A program made the position numbers and the translations under genes. 64,000 nucleotides of DNA from NCBI RefSeq assembly GCF_000316035.1, contig NZ_ANHX01000025.1:124001-188000 (forward strand), read 5' to 3'. Under the pieces are notes generated by a model. That model was not told where the DNA came from. It saw only the letters and a program-made list of their open reading frames with translations, and ran no database searches. The number at the start of each line of letters is the position of its first letter. The stretch's first letter is position 1. Positions 1 to 8,123 of this stretch are shown piece by piece. This DNA comes from Paenibacillus sp. PAMC 26794 (GTDB taxonomy: Bacteria > Bacillota > Bacilli > Paenibacillales > Paenibacillaceae).

Positions 1-101
1 TCTTTCCTTTTGGTGCGATCTTTCCGCTCATCCTTCGGCGTATCGATATAATGAACAACACGCTGCGTAATGTATTTTACCAATTCATCACTTTTGGCCA
101 T
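1..101 (-). CDS. yqzE: YqzE family small protein (partial, C-terminus outside window)
   Basis: The minus-strand frame opens at the ATG at 101 behind a GGAGG Shine-Dalgarno (111-115) and runs off the left edge. The visible N-terminus begins MAKSDELVKYITQ and continues through a YIDTPKDERK stretch into a basic region. This matches my memory of the small Firmicute protein YqzE, whose function is unknown; in Bacillus it sits near the comG competence genes, which would lie outside the window. Only 33 codons are visible, so the family call rests on the N-terminal signature alone. Confidence 0.7.
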   Translation of the reverse strand, partial: MAKSDELVKYITQRVVHYIDTPKDERKDRTKRK

Positions 102-295
102 AACAACTGCCTCCTTCGCTCCTGCACATTCGCGGAGCTTACGATAGTACTATTGTGTGCAAGATGTGTAATGGTTAAACATTTTTTTATTGAAAGGGGT
201 ATGAAAAAACTCAGAATGCACAGTCTAATGCCAAAGGTATCCAAACAGTCATTAATCTGCATTCGATACCTATTTCATGAAGGAGTGTGTATCCC

Positions 296-1039
296 ATGTA
301 TAAGCTGCTGACCGCTTCGGTAGCCTTGCTAATCAGCTTCAATTGCCTTCCCATGCTGCCCCATGTCCCTTATGGAAAAGCAGCCCCGTCCCAGAACAGT
401 CCATCCATGCTGCCGGTGACCGATGGAGATGCTTATCGCTCAAGTCATCATGCATTTGCAGCACCGGTTATCCTGCTCGATGTAGGTCATGGCGGTATTG
501 ACGGTGGTACGTCAGCCCAAGGTGTTCTGGAAAAAGATATCAACCTCGCCATTAGCCAAAAGGTTTATCTCCTGCTTCGCAGCAAAGGTTATGCCGTTAT
601 CATCAATCGACTTGGCGATTATGCACTTAGTGATGATAACCGCTGGCTGAACAGCCGCTCCCGACATACGAGGGATCTTGCCCAACGTAAGAGCCTTAGC
701 GAAGAAGTAAGTACAGATATCGTGGTCAGCATCCATGCGAACTGGAGTCCCCGATCAGGTGCACATGGCCCGGTGGTACTACACCAGAAGGAAGGCAGGA
801 GTTATTTGCTGGCCCAATCCATTCAAGACGCCATGAACAAGTTGTTCGGAACGGAGCACGGCGTCGTATGGGGCAAGCCCTTTTATTTATTAAATTACGT
901 GAAGCAACCTGCCGTCATCGTCGAAACCGGATTTTTGAGCAATGCCGAAGATCGAGCCAGAATGAGTGATCCCTCTGAGCAAAAACGAATCGCCCAATCT
1001 ATTGCCAACGGCATTATTTATTATCTGTCGGTAGTGTAG
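296..1039 (+). CDS. cwlD: N-acetylmuramoyl-L-alanine amidase, CwlD-like
   Basis: Secreted or membrane-anchored zinc amidase of the Amidase_3 family, about 247 residues, close to the usual CwlD length. An N-terminal hydrophobic segment (residues 1-25) serves as signal or anchor. The zinc-site and catalytic residues are visible: His65 in LDVGHGG, Glu79 in GVLEKDIN, His147 in VSIHANWS and Glu210 in VIVETGF. CwlD makes muramic-delta-lactam in spore cortex by removing the stem peptide, so a sporulation role is inferred. The ATG at 296 is preferred over the GTG at 287 because AAGGAG (280-285) lies 10 bases before 296 but touches 287. The 3' end overlaps the convergent deacetylase gene by 26 bp. A generic cell-separation amidase is the alternative. 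Confidence 0.8.
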   Translation: MYKLLTASVALLISFNCLPMLPHVPYGKAAPSQNSPSMLPVTDGDAYRSSHHAFAAPVILLDVGHGGIDGGTSAQGVLEKDINLAISQKVYLLLRSKGYAVIINRLGDYALSDDNRWLNSRSRHTRDLAQRKSLSEEVSTDIVVSIHANWSPRSGAHGPVVLHQKEGRSYLLAQSIQDAMNKLFGTEHGVVWGKPFYLLNYVKQPAVIVETGFLSNAEDRARMSDPSEQKRIAQSIANGIIYYLSVV

Positions 1040-1877
1040 GCGCAGCACGCCAGTTCCACACATCTCGAACCAGATCACCAATTCCTACAAATTGAACCTG
1101 ATTTTGCAAACGGGAGACGGATTCACGAATCACTGCGGATGTGTTCATCCCCGAATGACCGACATGACCAATGACAACACAGATATCCTTGTCGATCGCA
1201 CGCTGAGCTGCCAGATCCAATTGCTTGCGAATGTGTTGCTTGGAGTTTTGATCATCCAGGAAAATGTCATTACCTACAGGTGGCATATTTTTGGATATGG
1301 CCAGTTCCCCCACTACGGTGCGAAAGTTCGTACGGCTGTCTACAAAGAAAAGGCCTCTCTCCTTGCATACATCGAGCACAATTGACATGATGCGTTTGTC
1401 CGAAGTAATTTTGGAACCCATATGATTGTTCATGCCAATCGCGTGGGGCACATCATCAATCGCTTTCTCCACGCGTGAGCGGACTTCTTCATCGGTTAGA
1501 TTGGATGTGATTGCACCCGGGCCCAGCCATTCAGGTCGTCCTTTCTTGGGTTCCATGGGCATGTGCACAATCACATCCATCCCTTTTTCATGCGCAGCTA
1601 TCGCATCTTTCTTCGTTGTTGGCAAAAAAGGCATGACCGCTACCGTCAGTTTGACTGGCATCGCCAGGATCTCTGCCGTACCCTTCATGTCATTACCAAC
1701 ATCATCGATGATAATCGCTAAGCGTTTGTGATTCGCTGATGTGGACTCTGAAGCTGCCGGCTCAGCAAAAGCTGTTGCTGCTGTTCCTACAGAAAACATG
1801 TTTACAACACAAAAGATTATAAGCCATCGACATCCTGAACCTAATACATAGCTGCGGCCCATTTTTTTTCGAATCAT
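1014..1877 (-). CDS. Divergent polysaccharide deacetylase (YibQ/DUF610 family)
   Basis: A 287-residue exported protein with a signal peptide (hydrophobic core about residues 16-37, then AFAEPAA). The NodB-like fold is recognisable from LAIIIDDVGND near residue 52, VIVHMPMEP near residue 103 and NNHMGSKI near residue 150, the last giving the conserved His. These are the marks of the divergent polysaccharide deacetylase family, whose substrate is not well defined; envelope glycan is likely from the export signal and the amidase neighbour. The ATG at 1877 follows an AAGGGGG Shine-Dalgarno. It converges on the cwlD-like gene with a 26-bp overlap, so the two messages are antisense at their ends. 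Confidence 0.82.
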   Translation of the reverse strand: MIRKKMGRSYVLGSGCRWLIIFCVVNMFSVGTAATAFAEPAASESTSANHKRLAIIIDDVGNDMKGTAEILAMPVKLTVAVMPFLPTTKKDAIAAHEKGMDVIVHMPMEPKKGRPEWLGPGAITSNLTDEEVRSRVEKAIDDVPHAIGMNNHMGSKITSDKRIMSIVLDVCKERGLFFVDSRTNFRTVVGELAISKNMPPVGNDIFLDDQNSKQHIRKQLDLAAQRAIDKDICVVIGHVGHSGMNTSAVIRESVSRLQNQVQFVGIGDLVRDVWNWRAAPTLPTDNK

Positions 1878-1980
1878 AGATACTGCCCCCTTATTAACTT
1901 GGTGTTCTCATTGTTTGATTCAGACGGAACTTATATGTAAACAAGCGCTTTCCCAATTCATTCTAAAACAGCTGCAATAC

Positions 1981-2006
1981 AAAAAAAGCCTGCAACCATG
2001 CAGACT
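1981..2006 (-). terminator. Rho-independent terminator of the 2-9 kb importer operon
   Basis: On the minus strand an 8-bp stem (1999-2006 with 1987-1994, one G-T pair) and a 4-base loop are followed by seven T (1981-1987). It sits 28 bases past the stop of the Nif3-like gene, which places that gene as the last member of the ABC-transporter operon. Confidence 0.85.
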
Positions 2007-2034
2007 TTACACGTACAGACTTTATGATTTTAGT

Positions 2035-2841
2035 TCACAGATACAGGAAGGGTTCTTTGGCATCAATAAAATGTACCGGGATATTACCCACCAGCGGCTG
2101 CAGCCATTCTGTCATATGTTTCATACCCCACTCTTCGCTTCGTTCATGACCAATCACCAGCATTGCCTTGTTCATTCCGAGCATTGTTGCATCGTTCACA
2201 TATGCACAGAGCGTCCATTCTGTGATTTCACCACAGATCATAACATCAAGCTGTTGTTCCCTCATCAATTCCATCGGCATGGATTCTTTGCCTAATCCCA
2301 GACTCCCCCCTCCAACCAGAATGCCAATCCGAGAACAGGTCATGTCAGGTCGTCCCACAACTTGCAGGACATCCATCTTTAGCTTTTGCTTCAACATTTT
2401 AGCCAGATCACTCAGTTGCTTCGGTTCAATCTCATATATCCATGGATGAGGGTAGTCCACCTGTTTTGACTCCCAGCCAAGCTCCCGAAGCAGTCCTGTA
2501 TAGATTCGATCCGGCTGAGCCATATGCATATAGTCATGATATCTCCAGATGGATATGCCGTAATCCTCAATACGTTTGCGCTTGGCTTTATACACAGGAT
2601 CTTGCTCTATCCAATCCAACTGATCCGCCCCGGTATAAAAGGTAGGCTCATGTGTAATAATCAGATTGGCTCCTGCTTTATGGGCTTGACGAATGACATC
2701 AACGGTTGCCATATATGTCGTGACAATGCCTGTGACGACACTATCCTCTTTTCCAGTGACCAGTACATCCCCGGTTGTTACCAACCTTTGATCCCCGCAG
2801 GAATCTTGCATGACGATCTCTATCACTTGCTGAACATTCAT
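2035..2841 (-). CDS. Nif3-like dinuclear metal-centre protein, atypical subfamily
   Basis: A 268-residue Nif3/YbgI/YqfO-type protein, a family of toroidal hexamers with a two-metal site and no settled function. The signature segments are present: LIITHEPTFYTG near residue 60, WRYHDYMHM near residue 100, and a C-terminal GHERSEEWG with the His...Glu ligand spacing. The usual His-His pair of the first motif reads His-Glu here, so one metal ligand differs. It lies last in an operon with a sugar-type ABC importer, 38 bases after the second permease, and is followed by a good terminator. That placement suggests a role tied to the imported compound rather than the general housekeeping copy. The ATG at 2841 has an AAAGGAGG Shine-Dalgarno. 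Confidence 0.8.
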   Translation of the reverse strand: MNVQQVIEIVMQDSCGDQRLVTTGDVLVTGKEDSVVTGIVTTYMATVDVIRQAHKAGANLIITHEPTFYTGADQLDWIEQDPVYKAKRKRIEDYGISIWRYHDYMHMAQPDRIYTGLLRELGWESKQVDYPHPWIYEIEPKQLSDLAKMLKQKLKMDVLQVVGRPDMTCSRIGILVGGGSLGLGKESMPMELMREQQLDVMICGEITEWTLCAYVNDATMLGMNKAMLVIGHERSEEWGMKHMTEWLQPLVGNIPVHFIDAKEPFLYL

Positions 2842-2879
2842 GATTGTTCCTCCTTTTTTTAACTTTTATGATCCAGCAA

Positions 2880-3773
2880 TTAACCTTTCACTGCGCCAAC
2901 AATGATCCCTTTTGTCAGGTATTTCTGCAGGAAAGGGAAAACGACCAGAATGGGCAGGATACCGATGATTGCCATGGCCATACGAACCGCTGTACTTGGC
3001 AGCTCGACTGCATTCGCTCCCAGCATGGTGCTTGCCTGACTCGATTTCAGAAATTGGATGTTATTCATTAAACGAATCAGCATGTTCTGTATCCCGTAAT
3101 ATTGTGGCTTTGTAATAAAATAAAGCGCATTGATCCAGTCATTCCAATAGGCCAGACCCATAAATAGTCCGACGGTTGCCAGTACGGGCACGGACAAAGG
3201 CAGCATCATCCGATAGAAAATGCGGATTTCGGAGGCGCCATCGATCTGTGCAGATTCTATCAACTCAACAGGCACATTGTTTTTATAGAAATTTCGGATC
3301 AGCAGCACATAGAATCCGTTGGTGAGCAGATTGGGCACAATGAGTGCTGCCAGCGTATCTTTGATCTGAAAGTATTTGGTCCACAGAATGTAGGACGGTA
3401 CAATTCCTCCGCTGAATAACATGGTGAAGAATACGATAAATGCCAGCAGATTGCGATATTTGAAATCTTGGCGAGACATCGGATAAGCCAGCATACTCGT
3501 AATTAACAGTCCCAAGGCTGTTCCAAGTGTCGTGACGAGAAAGGATATACCGTATGCCCGGACAAAGGTTGAAGCGGAAAACCACATATATGCATACGCA
3601 TCCAGACTCAGTTTCTCTGGAAAGAAGCTGTATCCGTTTCGAATTAACGAAGTTTCATCGGTAAATGACGCCATGAGGATCAGAATAAACGGCAGAAATG
3701 CAAGCAACGTAAATATTCCCATGGCGATAATGGAAAACACATGAAATGTGCGTTCACCTTTGGTTTGTATCAC
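2880..3773 (-). CDS. Carbohydrate ABC transporter permease (YtcP/LplC type)
   Basis: Inner-membrane permease of 297 residues with about six hydrophobic segments. The EAA loop, which docks the ATPase, is readable near residues 180-200 as ESAQIDGASEIRIFYRM. The C-terminus ends with KGIIVGAVKG, typical of the YtcP/LplC side of the aldouronate/lipoprotein-dependent importer family (CUT1 class). It starts with a GTG at 3773 behind an AGGGGGAAG Shine-Dalgarno, 11 bases after the partner permease. No ATPase gene is present, which is normal for this class because a shared MsmX-type ATPase energises many importers. The substrate cannot be read from sequence. Confidence 0.88.
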   Translation of the reverse strand: MIQTKGERTFHVFSIIAMGIFTLLAFLPFILILMASFTDETSLIRNGYSFFPEKLSLDAYAYMWFSASTFVRAYGISFLVTTLGTALGLLITSMLAYPMSRQDFKYRNLLAFIVFFTMLFSGGIVPSYILWTKYFQIKDTLAALIVPNLLTNGFYVLLIRNFYKNNVPVELIESAQIDGASEIRIFYRMMLPLSVPVLATVGLFMGLAYWNDWINALYFITKPQYYGIQNMLIRLMNNIQFLKSSQASTMLGANAVELPSTAVRMAMAIIGILPILVVFPFLQKYLTKGIIVGAVKG

Positions 3774-3784
3774 AGTGCTTCCCC

Positions 3785-4708
3785 CTAAAATAGTGCGTTC
3801 TCAGGATTAACTTTTTTGACAATCGTATTCGCAACCATGACCAGAATGAATCCAACGATGGATTGGTACAACCCAGCAGCGGCTGACATGCCGATATCAT
3901 TCACTTGCATCAGTGCCCGGTACACGTACGTATCAATCGTCTGCGTAGTGCTGTATAAAGCCCCTGCATTCATCGGCACCTGATAGAACAAGCCAAAATC
4001 GGAGTTAAAGATTCGTCCAATGGACATTAGTCCAAGAATGATAATGGTTGGTTTCAGCAAAGGTAGCGTAATCATGCGAATCTGCTTGAGCTTGCCTGCA
4101 CCATCGATTTTCGCAGCTTCGTATATGCTCTTGTCAATACCGGATATAAAGGCAATATACACAATGGAGCCGTACCCTGCCGTTTTCCACAATTGAATGA
4201 ACACCAGCAAATAGGGCCAATACTTGGCTTCCGAATACCAGTTGATCTCGGGAATGCCGAGTGGTTTCAAGATGGAATTATTGATGAACCCGCTGTCAGC
4301 ATTCAGGAACGCATATACGATGTAAGACAGGACAACCATCGAGATGAGATTGGGCAAGACAAGTCCCGACTGGAACAGCTTGGACCAACCATTCTTCAAC
4401 AAGTCCGACATCAGAATGGCGATAACAATGGACAACAGGGTGCCGAGTACGATAAAAGCGATATTGTATAACAATGTGTTACGTGTCATGATCCAGGCAT
4501 CGCTGGTCTGAAACAGGAACTTGAAATTGTCGAGCCCTACCCAGTCACTCCCGAATAGGCCTTTGGCATAATTCACATCCTTGAAAGCAATAAAGATGCC
4601 CGCCATCGGCAGATAGTTGTTAATCAGGAAATATAACAGACCAGGGGCAGCCAGCAGCAGTAACGGGAGCGTTTTTCTAAGCCCTCCGGATTTGGTTTTC
4701 ACAGTCAT
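3785..4708 (-). CDS. Sugar ABC transporter permease (YteP/LplB type)
   Basis: Partner permease of about 308 residues. The ATG at 4708 is chosen because GGAGGAG lies 9 bases upstream, while the longer frame to 4810 overlaps the previous gene and lacks a ribosome site. The N-terminus after a basic stretch is a hydrophobic run, then NYLPMAGIFIAFKDVNYAKG, characteristic of LplB/YteP proteins. The EAA loop reads YEAAKIDGAGKLKQIRMITL. It sits between the binding lipoprotein and the second permease, and the three together form one importer. Confidence 0.88.
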   Translation of the reverse strand: MTVKTKSGGLRKTLPLLLLAAPGLLYFLINNYLPMAGIFIAFKDVNYAKGLFGSDWVGLDNFKFLFQTSDAWIMTRNTLLYNIAFIVLGTLLSIVIAILMSDLLKNGWSKLFQSGLVLPNLISMVVLSYIVYAFLNADSGFINNSILKPLGIPEINWYSEAKYWPYLLVFIQLWKTAGYGSIVYIAFISGIDKSIYEAAKIDGAGKLKQIRMITLPLLKPTIIILGLMSIGRIFNSDFGLFYQVPMNAGALYSTTQTIDTYVYRALMQVNDIGMSAAAGLYQSIVGFILVMVANTIVKKVNPENALF

Positions 4709-4788
4709 TGCTCCATTCTCCTCCTTAATGATGAGCGGGTACACTTTACACCCTGCACACCGCTCATCATTGAACGTTAGTGCACATT

Positions 4789-6324
4789 TTATTTTTGCTC
4801 GGCAATCCACTGATCCAGCTGTTTTTGTTTACTTGCGATAATATCGTCAGCACCCGCATCATTCAATGCTTTCACGAATTGGGGAATCGTCGTATCCGGA
4901 TCAAGCACACCCGTTACCAATGCAGGCAGATATTGATTGACCACGTTGGTGACCGCACTCATCTGCGTCTTCACTTCACTCGGGTCAAAGATAAAACCGA
5001 AATAAGGGGATCTCTCCGTCTCCTTGTTCTCCTGGAGCTTCAGCTCAACATCAGACCAATTCACACCTTCAAGCTGATATTGCAGCGATTCCGAACCTAC
5101 GATGCCTGTACTCAGCATGGCTGTATAAGGCACACTGGAGGCATCCATGCCATCAGGGAATTTCACGTGATGCTCATCCACCTTGACATAGTCCTCCCCT
5201 TCAATGCCGTACAATATGGTATTGATCAGTTGCTGATCTGTATAGAGCAGATTCAAAAATTTGACCGAACCCTCAGGAACTTTAGTTGTACTGGATACCA
5301 TCCAGCTCACAAGGTTAACTGCACTCGTATCGAAATAGTAAGGTACCAAACGTTTCATTTCCAGGTTTTTTCCCGTCTGTGCGCTTAGCGCCTTGGCTGC
5401 CTCCATCCCACTGTATCCGCCGAGGAAGGAAAATCCGCGTCCGGAGGCAATCGTATCCGAGAAGCCAATTGAAGTCGTCGCAGCATCCTTTTCAAGGAAG
5501 CCCTGATCAAACCAATTACGCATCATTTTTGCACCATTCTTGAACTCATCCGTATCATAGAAATTCCGTACCTTGCCATCATCACCTACAACCACGCCAA
5601 TGCCGGTCGTATCTGACAAAAAGTCAATCTTGTGCAGCCCTTTCAGTGCATGAACCAAATTGGTGTCACTTGGATTTACATTAACTGGTCCAAAGGGAAT
5701 GACATCCTGATTCTTTTGTTTAACCGCTTCAAAGATATCCGGCAGACCATCCAAAGAGGTGAGATCATCCGCTGTATAACCTGCATCCTTCAGCATGTCG
5801 GCATTGTAGACGATATTGGTTGGCAGCGACATGCCTTTATTTACCGGAATGCCGTAGACATGTCCATTCATCGTTGTAGCATCGAGCAGATTCGGACCAA
5901 AATCCTGCTCCAAAATCTGAGTCAATTCCTTACCATACTCCGGCAGCAATTCATCGAGCGGATATAGCTGGTTTTTTGACACGTAATTCGTGAATTGCCC
6001 CAACGTCGTGAAGACATCCATTTGCTCACCACTTTGCAAGGCAAGATTGACTTTCTGAGCATAATCAGCCGGACCGTATAGTCTGAAATCGACCTCCACC
6101 CCAATTTTTGGAACGGTAATTGCATTGATGGCATCTGTAACCTTGCTGATATCATCCGGAATGCGATTGAAGGAAGGCATCGCGAACACCACCTTGTCCA
6201 CCTTTTTCGAATCCGCACCTTCTCCAGCAGTTGAAGACGATGTATCTTCACCGCAACCTGCCAGCAGTGAACCGCACAACACCAGTGACAGCAGGGAACC
6301 CCATATTCTCTTTGTTTTTGTCAT
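4789..6324 (-). CDS. Extracellular solute-binding lipoprotein (YtcQ/LplA type)
   Basis: A 511-residue binding protein exported as a lipoprotein. The signal sequence ends in a lipobox, LLAGC, with the modified Cys near residue 24, followed by a Ser/Thr/Asp linker. Size and the following YteP/YtcP-type permeases put it in the large family-1-like binding proteins of the LplA/YtcQ group that feed oligosaccharides to CUT1-type importers. GAGGAGG lies 11 bases before the ATG at 6324. A terminator (6455-6481) separates it from the two-component genes, so it probably has its own promoter in 6325-6450, the likely target of the YesN-type regulator. Confidence 0.87.
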   Translation of the reverse strand: MTKTKRIWGSLLSLVLCGSLLAGCGEDTSSSTAGEGADSKKVDKVVFAMPSFNRIPDDISKVTDAINAITVPKIGVEVDFRLYGPADYAQKVNLALQSGEQMDVFTTLGQFTNYVSKNQLYPLDELLPEYGKELTQILEQDFGPNLLDATTMNGHVYGIPVNKGMSLPTNIVYNADMLKDAGYTADDLTSLDGLPDIFEAVKQKNQDVIPFGPVNVNPSDTNLVHALKGLHKIDFLSDTTGIGVVVGDDGKVRNFYDTDEFKNGAKMMRNWFDQGFLEKDAATTSIGFSDTIASGRGFSFLGGYSGMEAAKALSAQTGKNLEMKRLVPYYFDTSAVNLVSWMVSSTTKVPEGSVKFLNLLYTDQQLINTILYGIEGEDYVKVDEHHVKFPDGMDASSVPYTAMLSTGIVGSESLQYQLEGVNWSDVELKLQENKETERSPYFGFIFDPSEVKTQMSAVTNVVNQYLPALVTGVLDPDTTIPQFVKALNDAGADDIIASKQKQLDQWIAEQK

Positions 6325-6454
6325 CTTGCTTCAGACCTCCTCATGTCGAACTTGTATTCGTTTTCATTTTATAAAATGTAAGAGGATACGGCTTTAACAA
6401 AAACGGACTGTTTTTTCATTAATACGGTTTCATGCACCTGACAGCAGGTACAAC

Positions 6455-6481
6455 AAAAACCCTGCTCCTGATGAAGCAGAG
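6455..6481 (-). terminator. Rho-independent terminator after the YesN-like regulator gene
   Basis: On the minus strand a 7-bp stem (6475-6481 with 6460-6466) is followed by TTTTTGTTG. It separates the two-component genes from the binding-protein gene downstream. Confidence 0.75.
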
Positions 6482-6515
6482 TCTCCGGAGATCATCGCCA
6501 TGCAACGGCTTGTAC

Positions 6516-8123
6516 TCAACCTTTCTTCTGCACATGACGATGCCTGGACCTGAACGCATTTGGAGTTTCGCCTGCAAGCTTTTTGAATACGGTGGAAAAG
6601 TAGGAGATGTTCTCATACCCGGTCTCCATGGCAATCTGTCCGATACTTAAACGGCTGTCTATTAACATATGCTTGGCGGCTTCAATCCGGTAATCATTGA
6701 GGTATTCCTTCATGGTCCGTCCTGTCTCCTGTTTAAATACTTTGGCTAGGTAATCCGGCGTCAGAAATACGCTGGCAGCGACATCTTCGCGGTTCAGGTC
6801 CTTGCTGTAATTCTCGTGAATGTAACGCCTTGCCTTGTCTGCAATTCCTTCGGAACGCTGGGTTTCCTTAATGGTCTCAATCGTGCGCTCTGTGATCAGA
6901 TATGCCCACTTCATAAAGTCAAAAATGCTGTGCTCCGACTTAAGATACAGTTGCTGTGCAAGCGAGTCAATGAAAAGCTGATGGGCCTGCACATTATGCT
7001 TGGCCAATATGGCATACACGACCTGAAGAAAATCTTCACGGATGACATGCAGCATTTCAGCATCCAGTTGATTTTTGGCAACGAGCTGCTCCAGATCCTT
7101 TTTCAGCCTATTCACGATCTGAGCCTTCTCCCGCTCAACAAACAGGCTTGTATAACGCTGGGTATCCAGATCAAATCTTTCCCTGCGCTCATGCGGAAAC
7201 ACAGCATTCTGCCAATGCACCTTGCCTCTGAACATGACGTTTGAGCTGTCCATACGCTCAAGCTCGGCCTTCACTTGAGCAAGTCCCTCAATGTGCTCAG
7301 GCTCGCTGATATAACAGGTACCCACACATTTTAAATACTCATTCATCAGTTGAATCAGACGTTTCCCCCGCTCTTCAAGCAGTGCCTGATCTCCATTACG
7401 CTCATCCAGCACCACAGCAACATAGAGCATATTGTTTTTCTGATAGGATACTACTCTGTCATAATGGAGACGTAATAAGATGATTTCCGAACTGAGATTG
7501 GCAAATGCATAACGAAACGTACTTTCATTCCATCGCTGATCGATCTCTGACAAAAATACACTGACTAGCAGCAATACATAGGACTGTTCCGTCTCAATCG
7601 TCAATGCCCGTTTGTGAATCTCCCCCTGAATCAGATCCAGTCGCGGTGAGATGGTGGCCATCAAGATGTCGGTCCAGAAACTGGTCTCAACGAGTCCCTT
7701 ATTCTTCAACCAGGCCATGCCGAATTTCTGATATTCTCCCAGTTGCCTTCTCCACTTCAATCCACCCACCGCCTTCGACACAGCCGCTTCAAGCTTCGCC
7801 TGATTCAAAGGCTTCAGCAGATAGGAGTCAGCGTTATAAGATATCGCTGTTGAGGCAAAGTCAAAACTTTCGTGACACGTAAAAAAAATAAACGCACAGT
7901 CATATCCCTGCTCTCTGACCCACTGGATCATCTCGATTCCCGAACCGCGCGGCATCTCAATATCACATAGGACCAGATCAGGAATGCCTGCTGCAAACAG
8001 CATTTGGGCATCTTGAACACAGTGGGCCCGGGACACTTCCGAGAAACCATATTCTCCCCAAGGGATAATGTCTGTTAATACTTGAACTGTAGGAACATCA
8101 TCATCAATAAGCATACATTTCAT
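6516..8123 (-). CDS. Response regulator, YesN-type (REC + AraC-family HTH)
   Basis: A 535-residue regulator. The N-terminal receiver has the acidic pair MLIDDD near residue 5, the phosphoacceptor Asp in LVLCDIEMPRG near residue 57, and a Lys in YLLKPLNQ near residue 105. A long middle region of no clear family follows. The C-terminal 100 residues carry two AraC-type helix-turn-helix units, the second reading IGQIAMETGYENISYFSTVF. Its ATG at 8123 overlaps the stop of the kinase gene by one base (TAATG), so the two are translationally coupled. By family precedent it activates the adjacent importer genes when the kinase senses extracellular sugar. Confidence 0.9.
   Translation of the reverse strand: MKCMLIDDDVPTVQVLTDIIPWGEYGFSEVSRAHCVQDAQMLFAAGIPDLVLCDIEMPRGSGIEMIQWVREQGYDCAFIFFTCHESFDFASTAISYNADSYLLKPLNQAKLEAAVSKAVGGLKWRRQLGEYQKFGMAWLKNKGLVETSFWTDILMATISPRLDLIQGEIHKRALTIETEQSYVLLLVSVFLSEIDQRWNESTFRYAFANLSSEIILLRLHYDRVVSYQKNNMLYVAVVLDERNGDQALLEERGKRLIQLMNEYLKCVGTCYISEPEHIEGLAQVKAELERMDSSNVMFRGKVHWQNAVFPHERRERFDLDTQRYTSLFVEREKAQIVNRLKKDLEQLVAKNQLDAEMLHVIREDFLQVVYAILAKHNVQAHQLFIDSLAQQLYLKSEHSIFDFMKWAYLITERTIETIKETQRSEGIADKARRYIHENYSKDLNREDVAASVFLTPDYLAKVFKQETGRTMKEYLNDYRIEAAKHMLIDSRLSIGQIAMETGYENISYFSTVFKKLAGETPNAFRSRHRHVQKKG

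Noticed and set aside
235..271. Inverted repeat AGGTATC ... GATACCT upstream of cwlD
   Set aside because: Only 7 bp with a 23-base gap and no T run; not convincing as operator or terminator.
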